Assembly (NCBI RefSeq): GCF_029873635.1
Contig: NC_080426.1
Location: 56,062,093-56,126,092, forward strand
Reading direction: 5' to 3'
Length of the DNA stretch: 64,000 nt
DNA from: Malania oleifera
Lineage: Eukaryota > Streptophyta > Magnoliopsida > Santalales > Ximeniaceae
Position numbers and translations under genes: made by a program. Below, piece after piece: positions 22,690-33,600 of the stretch. The notes under the pieces were generated by a model, which made no database searches, had not been told where the DNA came from, and saw nothing but the letters and a program-made list of their open reading frames with translations. Within the stretch, counting starts at the first letter, position 1; each line of letters opens with the position of its first letter.

Positions 22690-24955
22690 TGTTGACCTTA
22701 TTGGTCACGCCCGGTTTTGATTATGACAAATACTCATTGTATCTAATGAACGTTTAAGGTTTTGTGCAGGAATCAAGAATGATAAGATCAAGATGTGCAC
22801 AAAGCAAGAAAAGCTTGAAGACCAAATCATATTCTTTGTAATATATTTATATTGGTCTGTAATAGTAATTAGGGCATTCGGTTTGTAATAAGCTCACGCA
22901 CATCACATGTATGATTTACTACATAAGCTCAAATCGAACCATGAATGAGAAAGGACCATAGAAAGACCTTAGGGTGCCTTTCGGTCGACCGACCGACACC
23001 GAATTTTTTCGGTGCTCTCAAATTGGACCCCAAGTGACCTTAAGACACACACATATTCACATATATTTGTTAGGCACTTGAATAGGGATTGTTTGGGTCG
23101 ATACGGGACTGAAATGCACACTTGGTGCACTTTCGATCGACCGACCAATTCAGTTCAATTTGTACCGGTCGACCGAAATCGGTCCGGGTCAACTATTTGA
23201 CCTGGGCCCGGTCGATCGAGCCCTTATAGGTCATTTGACCTCGGTCGACCAAACCATCTGGGAGTCAATAGTTTGACCTCCCGGTCGACCGACCAGATTT
23301 GTACTCCAACAACCTGGTCGACGAGGGGTCTTGGGAGGATTCCCAACGGTCTGGTCGACTGAGCTATGCAGTTCAAAAGGGTCTGGTCGACCGAACCTCA
23401 GAGTTTTTGGAAAATCGCCCTTGCCCGGTCGACCGACCACTCAGTTCAAAATGCCCCTGGTCGACTGAGCCATTTGAGTCCAGGTCGACCGAACCATTTT
23501 TGGTCGACTGGACCTCTCGGGTTGGTCCTATTTTTACCGTGGTTAATATTTTTTTAAACAGGGTTAAAATGCCTTAAACATCATTAAACTTTTCTAATAA
23601 TACCCAATAGGTCCCCAACGGTCATATTTTCTCCCTTGCCTATATATACAAGTTCATTTGAGAAAATTAGTAAGAGATTAGGATATCTAATTAAGAAAAA
23701 TTCTCTAAAAATCCCAAAGTTTATAATACTCATTTATTGAGTCTCCAATACTTATTCTTACCGGATCTTCCACATAAATATACTTTGTAAGTGTGATTTA
23801 AGTGTTGTTGTTTTCTAGGGTTGCTCTCCCAAGTGTGGTAGTTGTTTGTAACGATTTTAATTGAGAGCCAACCCAAGTATTCTTAGGGGACTTTGTTAAT
23901 AAGTCTCTCCTAAGAAGACTTATATTAAACTTCCAAGTATTGCACACTCATTGCAATATCTTGTGTAGTTTGTATTTGTTTTTGGATTGCAAAATCTCTT
24001 CAAAACATTTCCAAATATCTTGTAGGATTTATCTTGATATAACTTTGAAAAGATATTTGTTTATGTGATATTGATCTTTGTTGCAATATTCATTGACCTA
24101 CATATTGTTTGCTGGATAGAAAGATTAGATATCTTTTGCAAACCAAACATATACATTACTAGAGCATAATACGATTGAGAAAATCCGCTCATTGTAATAC
24201 ATATATATTTTTTTTGGCTAGTATCTTTATATGAACATCTTGCCTGAATATCTTGTGATACAAAGACTGCTTGATTGACACTCTCACGTACACATTACAC
24301 GATAGTAAATTTAATTGAGAGTAGACATCATAAACCACACTGAGCTTACATATAGAATCATACTGTGGTGTTTGTTATTGCGCGCATCCGGGTACATATC
24401 TGCTTTACACGAAAGCACAATCACTGTACCATTTGATTGTAATACACTTTGGTTGTATTTCCAGGCACGGGCTTGAAGAGGGAGACTAGCCCTAGAATAG
24501 TCCCGGATTTACTTAGACCCGGTTAGGAAAGCTAGGTGCGTCGTCCTGTTAAGGCGTGTAGGTTGAGGTCAGCCCCGCTAATTGACCTGTTTAAGGTTGA
24601 GGTCAGCCCTGTGTTAATTTGACCTGGTTGTAAACGGTGCCGCTCCACCCTTAAGTGAGCTATTAGTGGAATCCTCTAGCTTGTGAGCTTGAGGCGGGGA
24701 TGTAGGCACTGTTGGCCGAACCTCGATAACATATCGTGTGTTTATTTACATTTTTGCACTTTACATTTACCGCACGCATATGTTATTATGTGAATGATGT
24801 GATTAACTTAAATTTCCACATATCTTTTATATCTGCGCATTCGGAATTATATAGACCAACCCTAGGTTGTTTTATACGAATATTTTATTTAACCTAGGTG
24901 ATAAATTTGAAAATTCCAATTCACCCCCCCTCTTGGGAATACACCAATTCTAACA
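22690..24955 (+). mobile_element. Solo LTR E (copia family, plus orientation)
   Basis: Starts TGTTGACCTTATTGG and ends CCAATTCTAACA. Flanks are GCACA (22685-22689) and ACACA (24956-24960), a target duplication with one mismatch. It is the same family and orientation as solo LTR D. It has no internal coding region, primer site or polypurine tract. A run of AATATTTCCTTG-like AT-rich text at about 23630-24350 separates the palindrome cluster from the conserved block at about 24460-24730. Confidence 0.87.
22983..23515. repeat. Palindromic GGTCGACCGA array in solo LTR E
   Basis: About 14 copies of a TGGTCGACCGA-like site, with spacing near 30-40 bases in the second half (about 23241, 23280, 23313, 23350, 23383, 23425, 23456, 23482, 23500). 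The core CGGTCGACCG is a perfect palindrome. Between sites there are recurring TTTGACC and AGTTCAAAATG words, so the array is an imperfect minisatellite of about 35 bases. The overlapping open frames at 23231-23577 arise from this repeat. Confidence 0.85.
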
Positions 24956-26110
24956 ACACACTCTCAAAAAGGTATTTAAAATCAATGAATGAGAGAGTGT
25001 ATGCTATATAGAAATATAATAAATATGCTTACAAGAATGAATATTAATCACTATTCACTTTGCAATGAGTTTGCAAATGAAGAGGATGGGATTAAAGTTC
25101 TCCTCTATGAATGATTTTATCAAAGAAAAATGAAGGAGAAAATGTACAATATGCTTGAAAATCAAGAGTATATAAATTTTTAGAGAGAATTTTTCTAATC
25201 AAATTGCTAATCCAGTTACTAATATGCTGGGGGTATTTATAGAATTCCCAAAAAATATAAATTGTGGGGGACATGGAGGAATTTTGGAAAATGTTTAATT
25301 GAAAAATAACCTTGATTAGCGCAGTAAAAAAATCAAGAACCCGAGAGGTTCGGTCGACTGGTGCTTGCGCTGATTGGCTGACCTCACACAAAATATTTGA
25401 ATTTTACTTTGGGTTCGGTTGGCCGTGGGAGATGATCGGTCGGCTAGCCAAGGAGATTTGTCGAACCTTTGTAGGTTCGGTCATTTGAGAGAAAGGGCCG
25501 GTTTGCCGAGAGGACAAGGCCAGTTGGCTGTCCAATTTTTATGCGTATGGGTAGGTCAACCGAGGTCTAAGGAACAACACAATTTTGAGGTCGGGCGGCT
25601 GATATTTTTAGTTCAGTAAGGGGTCAGTCGGCCAAACATGACAAAAAATACAAGCTTGCCCTTATGGCAAGTTCGGTCAGCTGAGGTGATATAACCTGCA
25701 TGGGTTCGGTCGACCGAGGCTCTTTTAGAATAAAAGATTTCTCCTTTTTTTGTTCTTTAAACTTTTTCAACCTTGTGTGAGTGAGTTATAACATTTTAAT
25801 TTGAAGGGTTTTGGGACCTAATGATTAATCTACGGTCATTGAGCATAAAACCTATCATGCATGCAATGCAATATTACATACCACTTATTATAGACCCAAC
25901 AATTTAATATAAATACATTTGACAAAAATGGTCTTCATTCTTCTTGTTCTTCAAATGCCATGTGTATCAGCTTTGATGTCCTTCAAGGCTTCCATCGTAT
26001 ACTTACCATCCGTGCGTGCTAAGAGTGATCCTGTTCAAAAATTCTGTGCATAGGTAAGATATAAAGTGATTTGTCATTATCAAAATGGGATCAGACTTAT
26101 AGAGTCAATA

Positions 26111-29100
26111 ACCACTATGAGAACACTATACCCGTTTATCTCCTCCCATTCTCTTCCCCTAATCATTCTCCACTCTTATTATTTATCAACATGATCTCAT
26201 TTTTTCATTATTATGAAGATTTCAATCTCAATAAAATATTATGTATGTAATTTTATATTGACATATGGTTGATGGTGGTGCGAGATGTTGGTGGCAGGTG
26301 TGAGATGTAATGCTAAAGATGGTGGTAGTGAGCAGTCAAGCAACTCTCATAGGCATTCGATCACGAAAACAAAGTAGACATATTTGCAACCTTGTAGATC
26401 ACCTATTCTTGGTAAGGTAGAACACACATCCCACTTCCCATCAAAGTTGCCACAAAATCTAGCTCCTTCGTCATGACTCCATAGTCAACAAAGTGAACCA
26501 CCAACTTCTGTTGCCATGACTAACCCAAATGCACTTTGATCGAATGTGACCATCGAGAGACCAAGCAACTAGCGGAGGACCAAATACTGAAAAGGATTTT
26601 AGCATGCCATTGTCGAAACTAGGTTTGGGTGGCCTATTTAGTTACCAACTAGTTTGCTAATCGTTTTGAAAATCAAGTAAGTCTAGATAATCAAATAATT
26701 GGTTATCTAAATTACCCCTTTTATTTTAGAAAACGAAGTTGCTACTTTATTTTAGTTTTTGAAAATGTAAAATAAAGGAAAACCTTTAAAAGAGATTTAC
26801 ATTTGATAGTACAATTGCAAATAAGGAAGGTAGCTTTTTTGATTATTTTTTAATATACAATTTAAAGAACTAGGACTCTAAAGCACCCAGTTTCATTAAT
26901 GGTTACTATACTTGCCTTGTGTTTGTATGTATCTGTCCCTAAAAAAATTAATTTTCTATAATAAAAAAAAACATTTGAAAATCAAGGAGGATGAAGTACA
27001 GTAGGAGCCGGTCAACTGGACTTGTAGAGATCGTTTGACCGCCTATAGTAGGCTTCCCCTCTTTTAGATTTTTTTTTTTTTAGTAAAAAATTCTTTCAAA
27101 CCCAAACTCCATTTTGAAAAAGGCTTACAAAAGGTCCATACAAAGGATTAAACCCTATGAAGACTCTTCTACTTTATGTCTTTCCAAAACAAACAAACAT
27201 TCACACACAAACTTAAAAAGAAAAAGGGAAGAAAGAAAGAATTTTTTTTTTCTTTCAGTTTTTTGGTTATTATGGTTGAATCTATAAATATAAACTGCCT
27301 ATATATCCTCAAAGGAGGAATCAAGACATCTTTAATTTATCAAAACATTTTAAAATTCTGAATAAAAAAACAAATATTGTGATGATTTTTGAAATTCTTA
27401 AAAACATTTGAAGTCTTTGCTTGAAAATTCTCTGTTTTATTTGAAAACTTTGATTTTTTAGTGAACTCTTTATAAAAGTATAGTCTTGAAATCAAGTTAA
27501 AGTTGGGAATGAAAATATTTTTCCACCCTCAAAGCCACTTCATTGGTGATCACTTATAAAAAATGTCATTTTTCTTATTTTAACTTTGAAAATTTTGGTT
27601 TTTTGGCGGGAGAACCACAAACCCAATTTGAAAACTCATGTTGAGAAACTTGAACTCTTTGCAAAATGCCCAAAACCCACATTCTATGCATTCATATCAA
27701 AATTTTATTTTAAAATTTTGAAAACTCTTGAAAATACTTTAAAAAATGAATTTTTGATTTTTTTTTTATGGAAAACTATGAAGCTGCATCATAATCTCGG
27801 CAAACAGACTCGACTATACACTCTGGTAAGCATTTTAGGCATTTGCATGTAAAAAAAAAACTTATTAAAAGCATGTGATATATAGTAATATTTCAAGTCA
27901 GACAGAGAGAGAGAGAGAGTAGAATGTTGTTTTGAGATAATTTTTAAGTATTACATTGCCTTCAAATCCCGGTCAACCATGCATAAGTATTTTTGGTTTC
28001 AATTAGTATAAGATAAAGAGTTTCGAGATAAAGAGAGGGAGGGTCTTCTCTTTAATCGTAAATATATTGAGACAACAAAAAGATTAATTTTTTTTTTATT
28101 TTTTGATGCTTAAGTTCTACTTATCTGTGAACTAATGGAAGAAGTATAGGGATTGTTTTGAATCATTTATAAAGAATTACTTTTTTAAAAGAGTTTTGAA
28201 TTGAATAAATGCTAATTAAAAAATGATAAAATTATAAATGATATTTAATTGTATTTAAAATAAGTGTTGATTATAAGTGCCAATAAAATAAGGAGTGTTT
28301 GGATACTCGCTTTTATTACAAGTGTTGTATGAATCTATATTACCATTATTATGGTGTAAATAGTAATATTATTACGAGTTCTTAGTACAATGTATATATT
28401 ATAATATATAATAAAATAATATATATCTTTCAATTTATGTCAATAATAATATTATTAATTAAATTAATATTTTTTAATTAATATAATCCATCGTGTTTAT
28501 TTTCTAATTAGCAAAATTTTGAGCCAAAAAAGAGGCGTGTATCACAATTTTTTATTGTGCCCATCGATCATTAAATATTGCCCCCTTTAACCTAACAACC
28601 AAAGAAGGGGGAGTAGCCCTTCACAAGAAATGAATCCTTTTTAAGTATTCAAAGGCAATCATTCTAAATTACCCAAGGCATAAAACAAAAGCAAAACAAA
28701 ATGGGAAAAAAATATTAAAATAAAAGTATAACTAAGAGCAAAAGCAATTTTATTTTGATAGAAATGTAAAATTAAATAAATATACCACACCATTCTATAA
28801 AAATGTATCGATTTTTTTTTCGTTTTCTTTGTTTATTATTGGCTGGGAGCACACTGATTTCCCTTTTTTTTTTTTTCCCGTACATTTGGATCTGAAACCC
28901 AAGAAGAGAGATACGAGCCTCGTCAAACTATTGTTGGCACTGGAAGCCAGGTTGTCAATGTATACTATAGATTGGGTTTGGGGCAGAATAACCGTTAAAC
29001 GGACCTTGTCACAGTAGCATCTTATCGAAGGTACATGGAAAATTGAACGAAGTAGACCGCTGAAGAGAAAACGATAGCAGGAGAATGATGGTGTTCTGCC

Positions 29101-29933
29101 TTATTTAATTTAATAAAATCCCTACCCAAACTTTGCGCCTAATTTACAAGTTTCTTTTTTAAAAATAAATTATAAAAACATATTTTTATATGTTATTATA
29201 TTTTTACTTTTATTGTTAGATTTTAATTATTTTTAAAATTTAAAACTAAATTTATAATTTTTAGTTACTTTGTCAACTTATTCTCATAATATTTAATATA
29301 CATAATAAATTTTTATTAATTAAATCATTCATTTTATACATGATTTTTAGATTATGTTAAAAATAAAATAATCATATGAATGACAAATATAATTAAAATA
29401 AATTTATCAATAAAATTTTTAAAAATCTCAAAAATAATAAAATCTAGTTAAAATTATTGTCATTATTTTCAAGTGTCCTATACAATAAGATTTTTTAAGT
29501 GAATTCTAAAATATAATAATTACCAAAAATAATAGTAATTTTTATTTTTATTAAAATATTCTTCATTTACATTATTTATATTTTTATTATTTTAATCATA
29601 TTTTTAATCATAGTTTCATTTAAGAAAAGTGTAAGCATTGTCTAATCAAGTTCTTGATTTGTCCTAATTTTGAAAATATTACCAATTAGGTTGCTATTTA
29701 TGATTGCATGTTTTTATTTTTTAGTTTTATTTTTAATATTTTATTTTTATAAAATTTCACAATAATATTAAACAATTCTAAGATTCTTAATTAAAATTAT
29801 TATTAATATCAAATAAATAATAATTTAGTAGAAAAGAGCCAACCAGAAAAACATTAAGACATCATCCTCTAAGCATGCCGATGGTCGCAAGTTTTAGGTG
29901 TGCTAAAATAAACTCCGTCCCTTCCCACCGGGT

Positions 29934-29938
<5 letters not shown>
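26111..29938. other. Intergenic region upstream of the SDE2-like gene
   Basis: About 3.8 kb without a gene I can support. The stretch 26280-26640 is less AT-rich than its surroundings and might be an old gene or element relic, but no motif is recognised on either strand. 27050-27850 and 28730-29830 are very AT-rich with homopolymer runs. Short (AG)n occurs at about 27903-27919. No clear TATA box was found close to the gene. Confidence 0.5.
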
Positions 29939-29966
<28 letters not shown>

Positions 29967-30042
29967 CGTGTTTTCTGAAGAGGAGCGGAGGGCATAAGAT
30001 CGATTTAGGGCTTCTATCGAGAGAGAGAGAGAGAGAGAGAGG
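29939..30042 (+). promoter_or_regulatory. (GA)n tracts in the 5' leader of the SDE2-like gene
   Basis: Two uninterrupted AG/GA runs, about 29939-29966 and 30020-30042, end 18 bases before the start codon. Such GA repeats in plant 5' leaders are known binding sites of BASIC PENTACYSTEINE (GAGA-binding) factors; that they act here is inference. A TTTAGGG word sits between them (30004-30010). Confidence 0.5.
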
Positions 30043-30060
30043 GAAGGGTGAGGATCTACT

Positions 30061-30686
30061 ATGGCGACGTACAATCTCTTCGTGAAGCTCTTGGATGGGA
30101 AAACCCTAACCCTAAGGCTCGACACTCCAACCATAACCGGTGAGTTAATCAAGCACCGCCTCTACGGCACCACCCGCATTCCTGTCGACCACCAACTCCT
30201 CCTTGCTGAGGGCCGCCACATCTACTCCGATACCCTGATCTGCGCTCCCGCCAATACTCGTCTCTTCCCCACGGTGCACTTGTTGCTCCGCCTCCTCGGT
30301 GGCAAGGGCGGTTTCGGTTCTCTTCTCCGCGGCGCCGCTTCCAAAGCCGGCCAAAAAAAGACCAATAACTTTGACGCCTGCCGCGACATGAGCGGTCGGC
30401 GGCTGCGACACGTCAATGCCGAGAAGAAGCTCGAGGAATGGCAGGCGGAGGCGGAGCAGCGGCGGCTGGAGAAGATTGCGGAGGAGTTTATCAAGAAGAA
30501 GGCGAAGACCGGCAAGAAACTCGGGAACGGGGAGACGGAGAAGTATGTGGCAAGGTATAGGGAGGAATCGGCAAAGTGTGTGGAGGCGGTGGAGGCTTCT
30601 GTGCGCGATGCGTTGGAGGTTTATAAGAATTCAAAGCGAAAATCTGTGGTTGTGCCCGAAGCGGAATCTAAAAGATTGAAGATTTG
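30061..30686 (+). CDS. SDE2: SDE2-like exon 1 (ubiquitin-like domain and GGKGG site)
   Basis: Starts at the ATG after the GA-rich leader; [16 protein letters not shown] is a natural ubiquitin-like beginning. The exon ends in phase 2 at ATTTG|GTAAGT. The tryptophan codon 209 is completed by the first base of exon 2. It is GC-richer than its surroundings. Antisense and shifted frames overlapping it (29934-30152, 30145-30411, 30222-30515, 30416-30679) are shadows. Confidence 0.95.
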
Positions 30687-33600
30687 GTAAGTGTTCTTAG
30701 ACCCTTTATTTTCTTATCCCTAATCTATAAGCTTTATTTTTAATTTTATGGTCTTTTAATTTTAAATCTGTGGCTGTATTCACTCTTTATTTATCGCAAA
30801 ATTACTAACTAAATTGAAAATTTTCGATTTGTTTGGTTTTGATCTCTCTCTCTCTCTCTCTCTCTCTCATGCACACACCCACTAACAAAGGTGGAGAACC
30901 ATATTAGCAATTTTGCATGTACAGTGCTAGTGATTTAGTGCTTGTTTATGGTCTATGCTTTGCGTTCATTTATATGCAATTTAAATTATCACCGATTCCA
31001 AAAAAAACCCCGAATTCATGTTCTCTCTCTCTTTCCCCCCCTCCCCCCTTTCCGCGCCTACTTGAGTTTGATTTTAATTTTGTTATTTGAATTGGTTGTC
31101 TTTATTAGGACGGGAAAGAAAAGCTTGGATGAAAGTGATAGTGATATGGATGAAGAAGACAGTGACGAGGATGACGATAAGGAGGAAGAAAATGAGAAAT
31201 CTGTTGTTTTAGATAGTGGAAATAATTCAGATTCCAACAAGGAAATGGAGGGGAGCTCTAGATCCCTTTCTTGTGGGAAGTTAGTGGGAGAATGTTCCAA
31301 TGGAGGTTCATCTGACAGCGGTTCTGAAGAAGAGAAAGAGATTGTTTTACGAGGAAGCTTGGAATCTAGCATAAATCCTGGTAAACTTGAGGCTCCTGAG
31401 GAAGTGAATGGTGGTGTGGTTGAGCCTGAGGTTTATGAAGAAAAGGTGGTTCATAGTACCTCTTATTTGGAGGCAGTAGTAGTTTTGGAAACTGACGCAG
31501 CTCAGGCTGAAAATTTGGATTCCCATGAACCCAAATCTGGAATTGAAGAAATAGCTAGTCAACAGGAAGGCACGTGTTGTCCAGGGGCAGAGCAAGATTT
31601 TGAAGTCAAACAGGTTGATGCTAGAGCAAATGGTTTTCCAGAGTCAAAATCAGGAGTTAATGAAGGAACAGAGTTTGCTAGCAAAGAAGATTTAGAGTTG
31701 GAAAAGCCGCTAAATTTTGATGAATTTAATTCTGCAACTGAGATGGAGGTATGCTTTGAATTGGTTTTCATTCATGCTATTATTTATTCTTATGTGAACA
31801 TAAATTGAATTCTTTTATTTGTTTACTTCGAAGTTGGTCGTTTTAATTTTATAAAACAATTTTAATTTCACTAGAACACTTTTTCTTTGAAATTGGTCTT
31901 TATCTGAGGATAACAATAGTACCTAATGGCTATATGCTACCATTTTGAACACTAATTCTGTAGCTGGTAGTTTTTGTTCCACAAGATTTTGCTGAAAATA
32001 GCAAATAAGTTAACTAAAATAGTATATTGTTTACTGCCTAACCCCACCAATGGAAATAAGTTTTTAGCCCCATCATCATTTGGTTGGGGAGGATCATATT
32101 GAGAGGTACTGTATCAATCCACCAGTCCTTGTGAAGGAAGATGTTTTTCCCATTGCCTACTCTCCAGTTTAGGATTTTTTTAAAGGCAAGAGAAGCCCTT
32201 CAGGATGCTCCTTAATAATATGATGAGCCTGGGTAGGAGCTTCTGAAAGGAGCTGGTTTTGCCTTTGGTACTTTTGTCTTTATAAATTGTGCCCAGAGGA
32301 TCTAGTGGCCCAACCTAGCCAGTATCGCAAGTTTACAGTTCATTGTGCTGCTTATCCCAAGTCCTCCATGTATCTTTGACTTGCAAAGGGGAGGCTGTGG
32401 CCTGGCCTGTGGGGGACTGGATGGTGATTCAAAGCGCAAAATGTTTCTTTGTGACTCCAGCACCAAGGTTAAGCCTTCTGTTGGTAGTAGACTGCTCACG
32501 ATTCGTGCTTGATTGCTGATTGCTCTTTAGGGAGATCAATTAATTATACGAGTCGTGAGTAGAGGGGGCAGTAATGGTTGATGGATGTTCTTATTTTAGT
32601 ATTTGCAGATTATAGACTTTGGGAGTCTCTCGGGAGGATGAGCTTTGATCCATTGATAATGTATTACACCAAATTATATAGTCACATGTTCAAGTTGTAG
32701 AAATAGCCTCTCCAAATGTGGAGGTTAGGCTGTGTACATTGTCGCGACGTCCCAGACCTTGCCAGAGACCACTCTAGCAAAATGGGTGCGGCTGCGAATT
32801 GGGAAAAATGGATGTGTGTTTTGAAAAAGTGATTTTCGTAGAAAAAATAATGTGTGATGAAGTCATCACTAACCTTTTGAAGTGCGGTTAGAATATTTGA
32901 TTGCCACTTCGTTAGGGGTAGAATCGGTCTGCTTCACCAGAGTCAGGTTCGGGATTATGGTTACGCGAGGGGAAGGTATTAGCACCCTTACGCATCCGTT
33001 TCTACAAACAGTACTAGATTAATAGAAAATTATCATAAAATAAATCTAATAAACCTTTCAAAATTACTCCCTTTCAAAAATTGAAGAAAATACACAAAAT
33101 AAAATACTATATAGGTATTCCCTCATAATCGGGGCAGTCCAATACTTCGAAGAGTCCATGCCTTTTGTTACAATCATCGGGATAGAAAAATCGAGAAAAT
33201 AAGGTACAAAATACTCTCTCGGATTTTGAAATCTCATAGGATTTTTTTAAGTAGGAAAAATAATATTCTAGGAGGTTTTTGGAATTTGTTCGGGATGGAA
33301 ATGATTTTCTGGGATTAACAAAATATTTGTGATTTTTTCTAAGTGTAAAAGCATTTTTCGGGATTTTTGTGATTTTTTCAATATTTTTCCCGAACTTCAA
33401 AATAGCACAAATAAAATTGAGACAAAAACTATGAAAGTAAGTCAAAAAACATTTTTAGAAACTTTCTGAGTTTTTTAAATTTTTATGGATTTTTTGTGAA
33501 TTTTCTGGATATCTAAATAATAATAAACAAGTGAAATGGAGAAAACCGGCGTGAATTGGTTTGGGGGAGGAGCTAGTTGAGCAATGACTGGTCCGGGGGG

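Larger units (their letters stand above)
1..26110 (-). mobile_element. Old Ty1/copia LTR retrotransposon, host of the nested stack
   Basis: A minus-strand element is inferred from matching ends. Positions 1-51 (ending in GAGTCAACA) closely match the end of the LTR at 26068-26110 (ending in GAGTCAATA). The first is followed by a polypurine tract on the minus strand (52-63), as expected for a 3' LTR. The LTR at 21761 is preceded by a primer-binding site (21745-21758), as expected for a 5' LTR. The internal region keeps a gag relic and the last codons of RNase H, while most of pol is gone. It is interrupted by solo LTR A, by solo LTR B with its copia cargo, and by solo LTR E. The right flank begins ACCAC; the left target duplication lies outside the window. 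The gag architecture resembles that of the complete copia element nested within it, so both probably belong to one clade (SIRE/Maximus-like by inference). Confidence 0.75.
21761..26110 (-). repeat. 5' LTR of the old copia element, split by solo LTR E
   Basis: Left part 21761-22689 starts TGTTGTAATTGG; right part 24961-26110 ends AGAGTCAATA. Together they are about 2.08 kb, the same as solo LTRs A and B. The right part contains about ten GGTCGRCYGA palindromic sites at about 25345-25715. Confidence 0.82.

Noticed and set aside
23231-23577. Three overlapping frames on both strands
   Set aside because: Same palindrome repeat; frames are not conserved in sister LTRs.
5310-26110. Solo LTR B and the LTR at 21761 as the two LTRs of one element
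   Set aside because: B has its own matching flanks (AAGCA on both sides) and no polypurine tract to its right, whereas 1-51 has the matching end and tract.
30145-30679. Antisense and shifted frames over SDE2 exon 1
   Set aside because: GC-rich coding sequence opens shadow frames; only the plus-strand frame has family motifs and splice continuity.
31749-31808. Exon 2 open frame continuing past the donor
   Set aside because: Conserved NSATEME joins in phase to the SAP exon at 39240; the extension is intron sequence.
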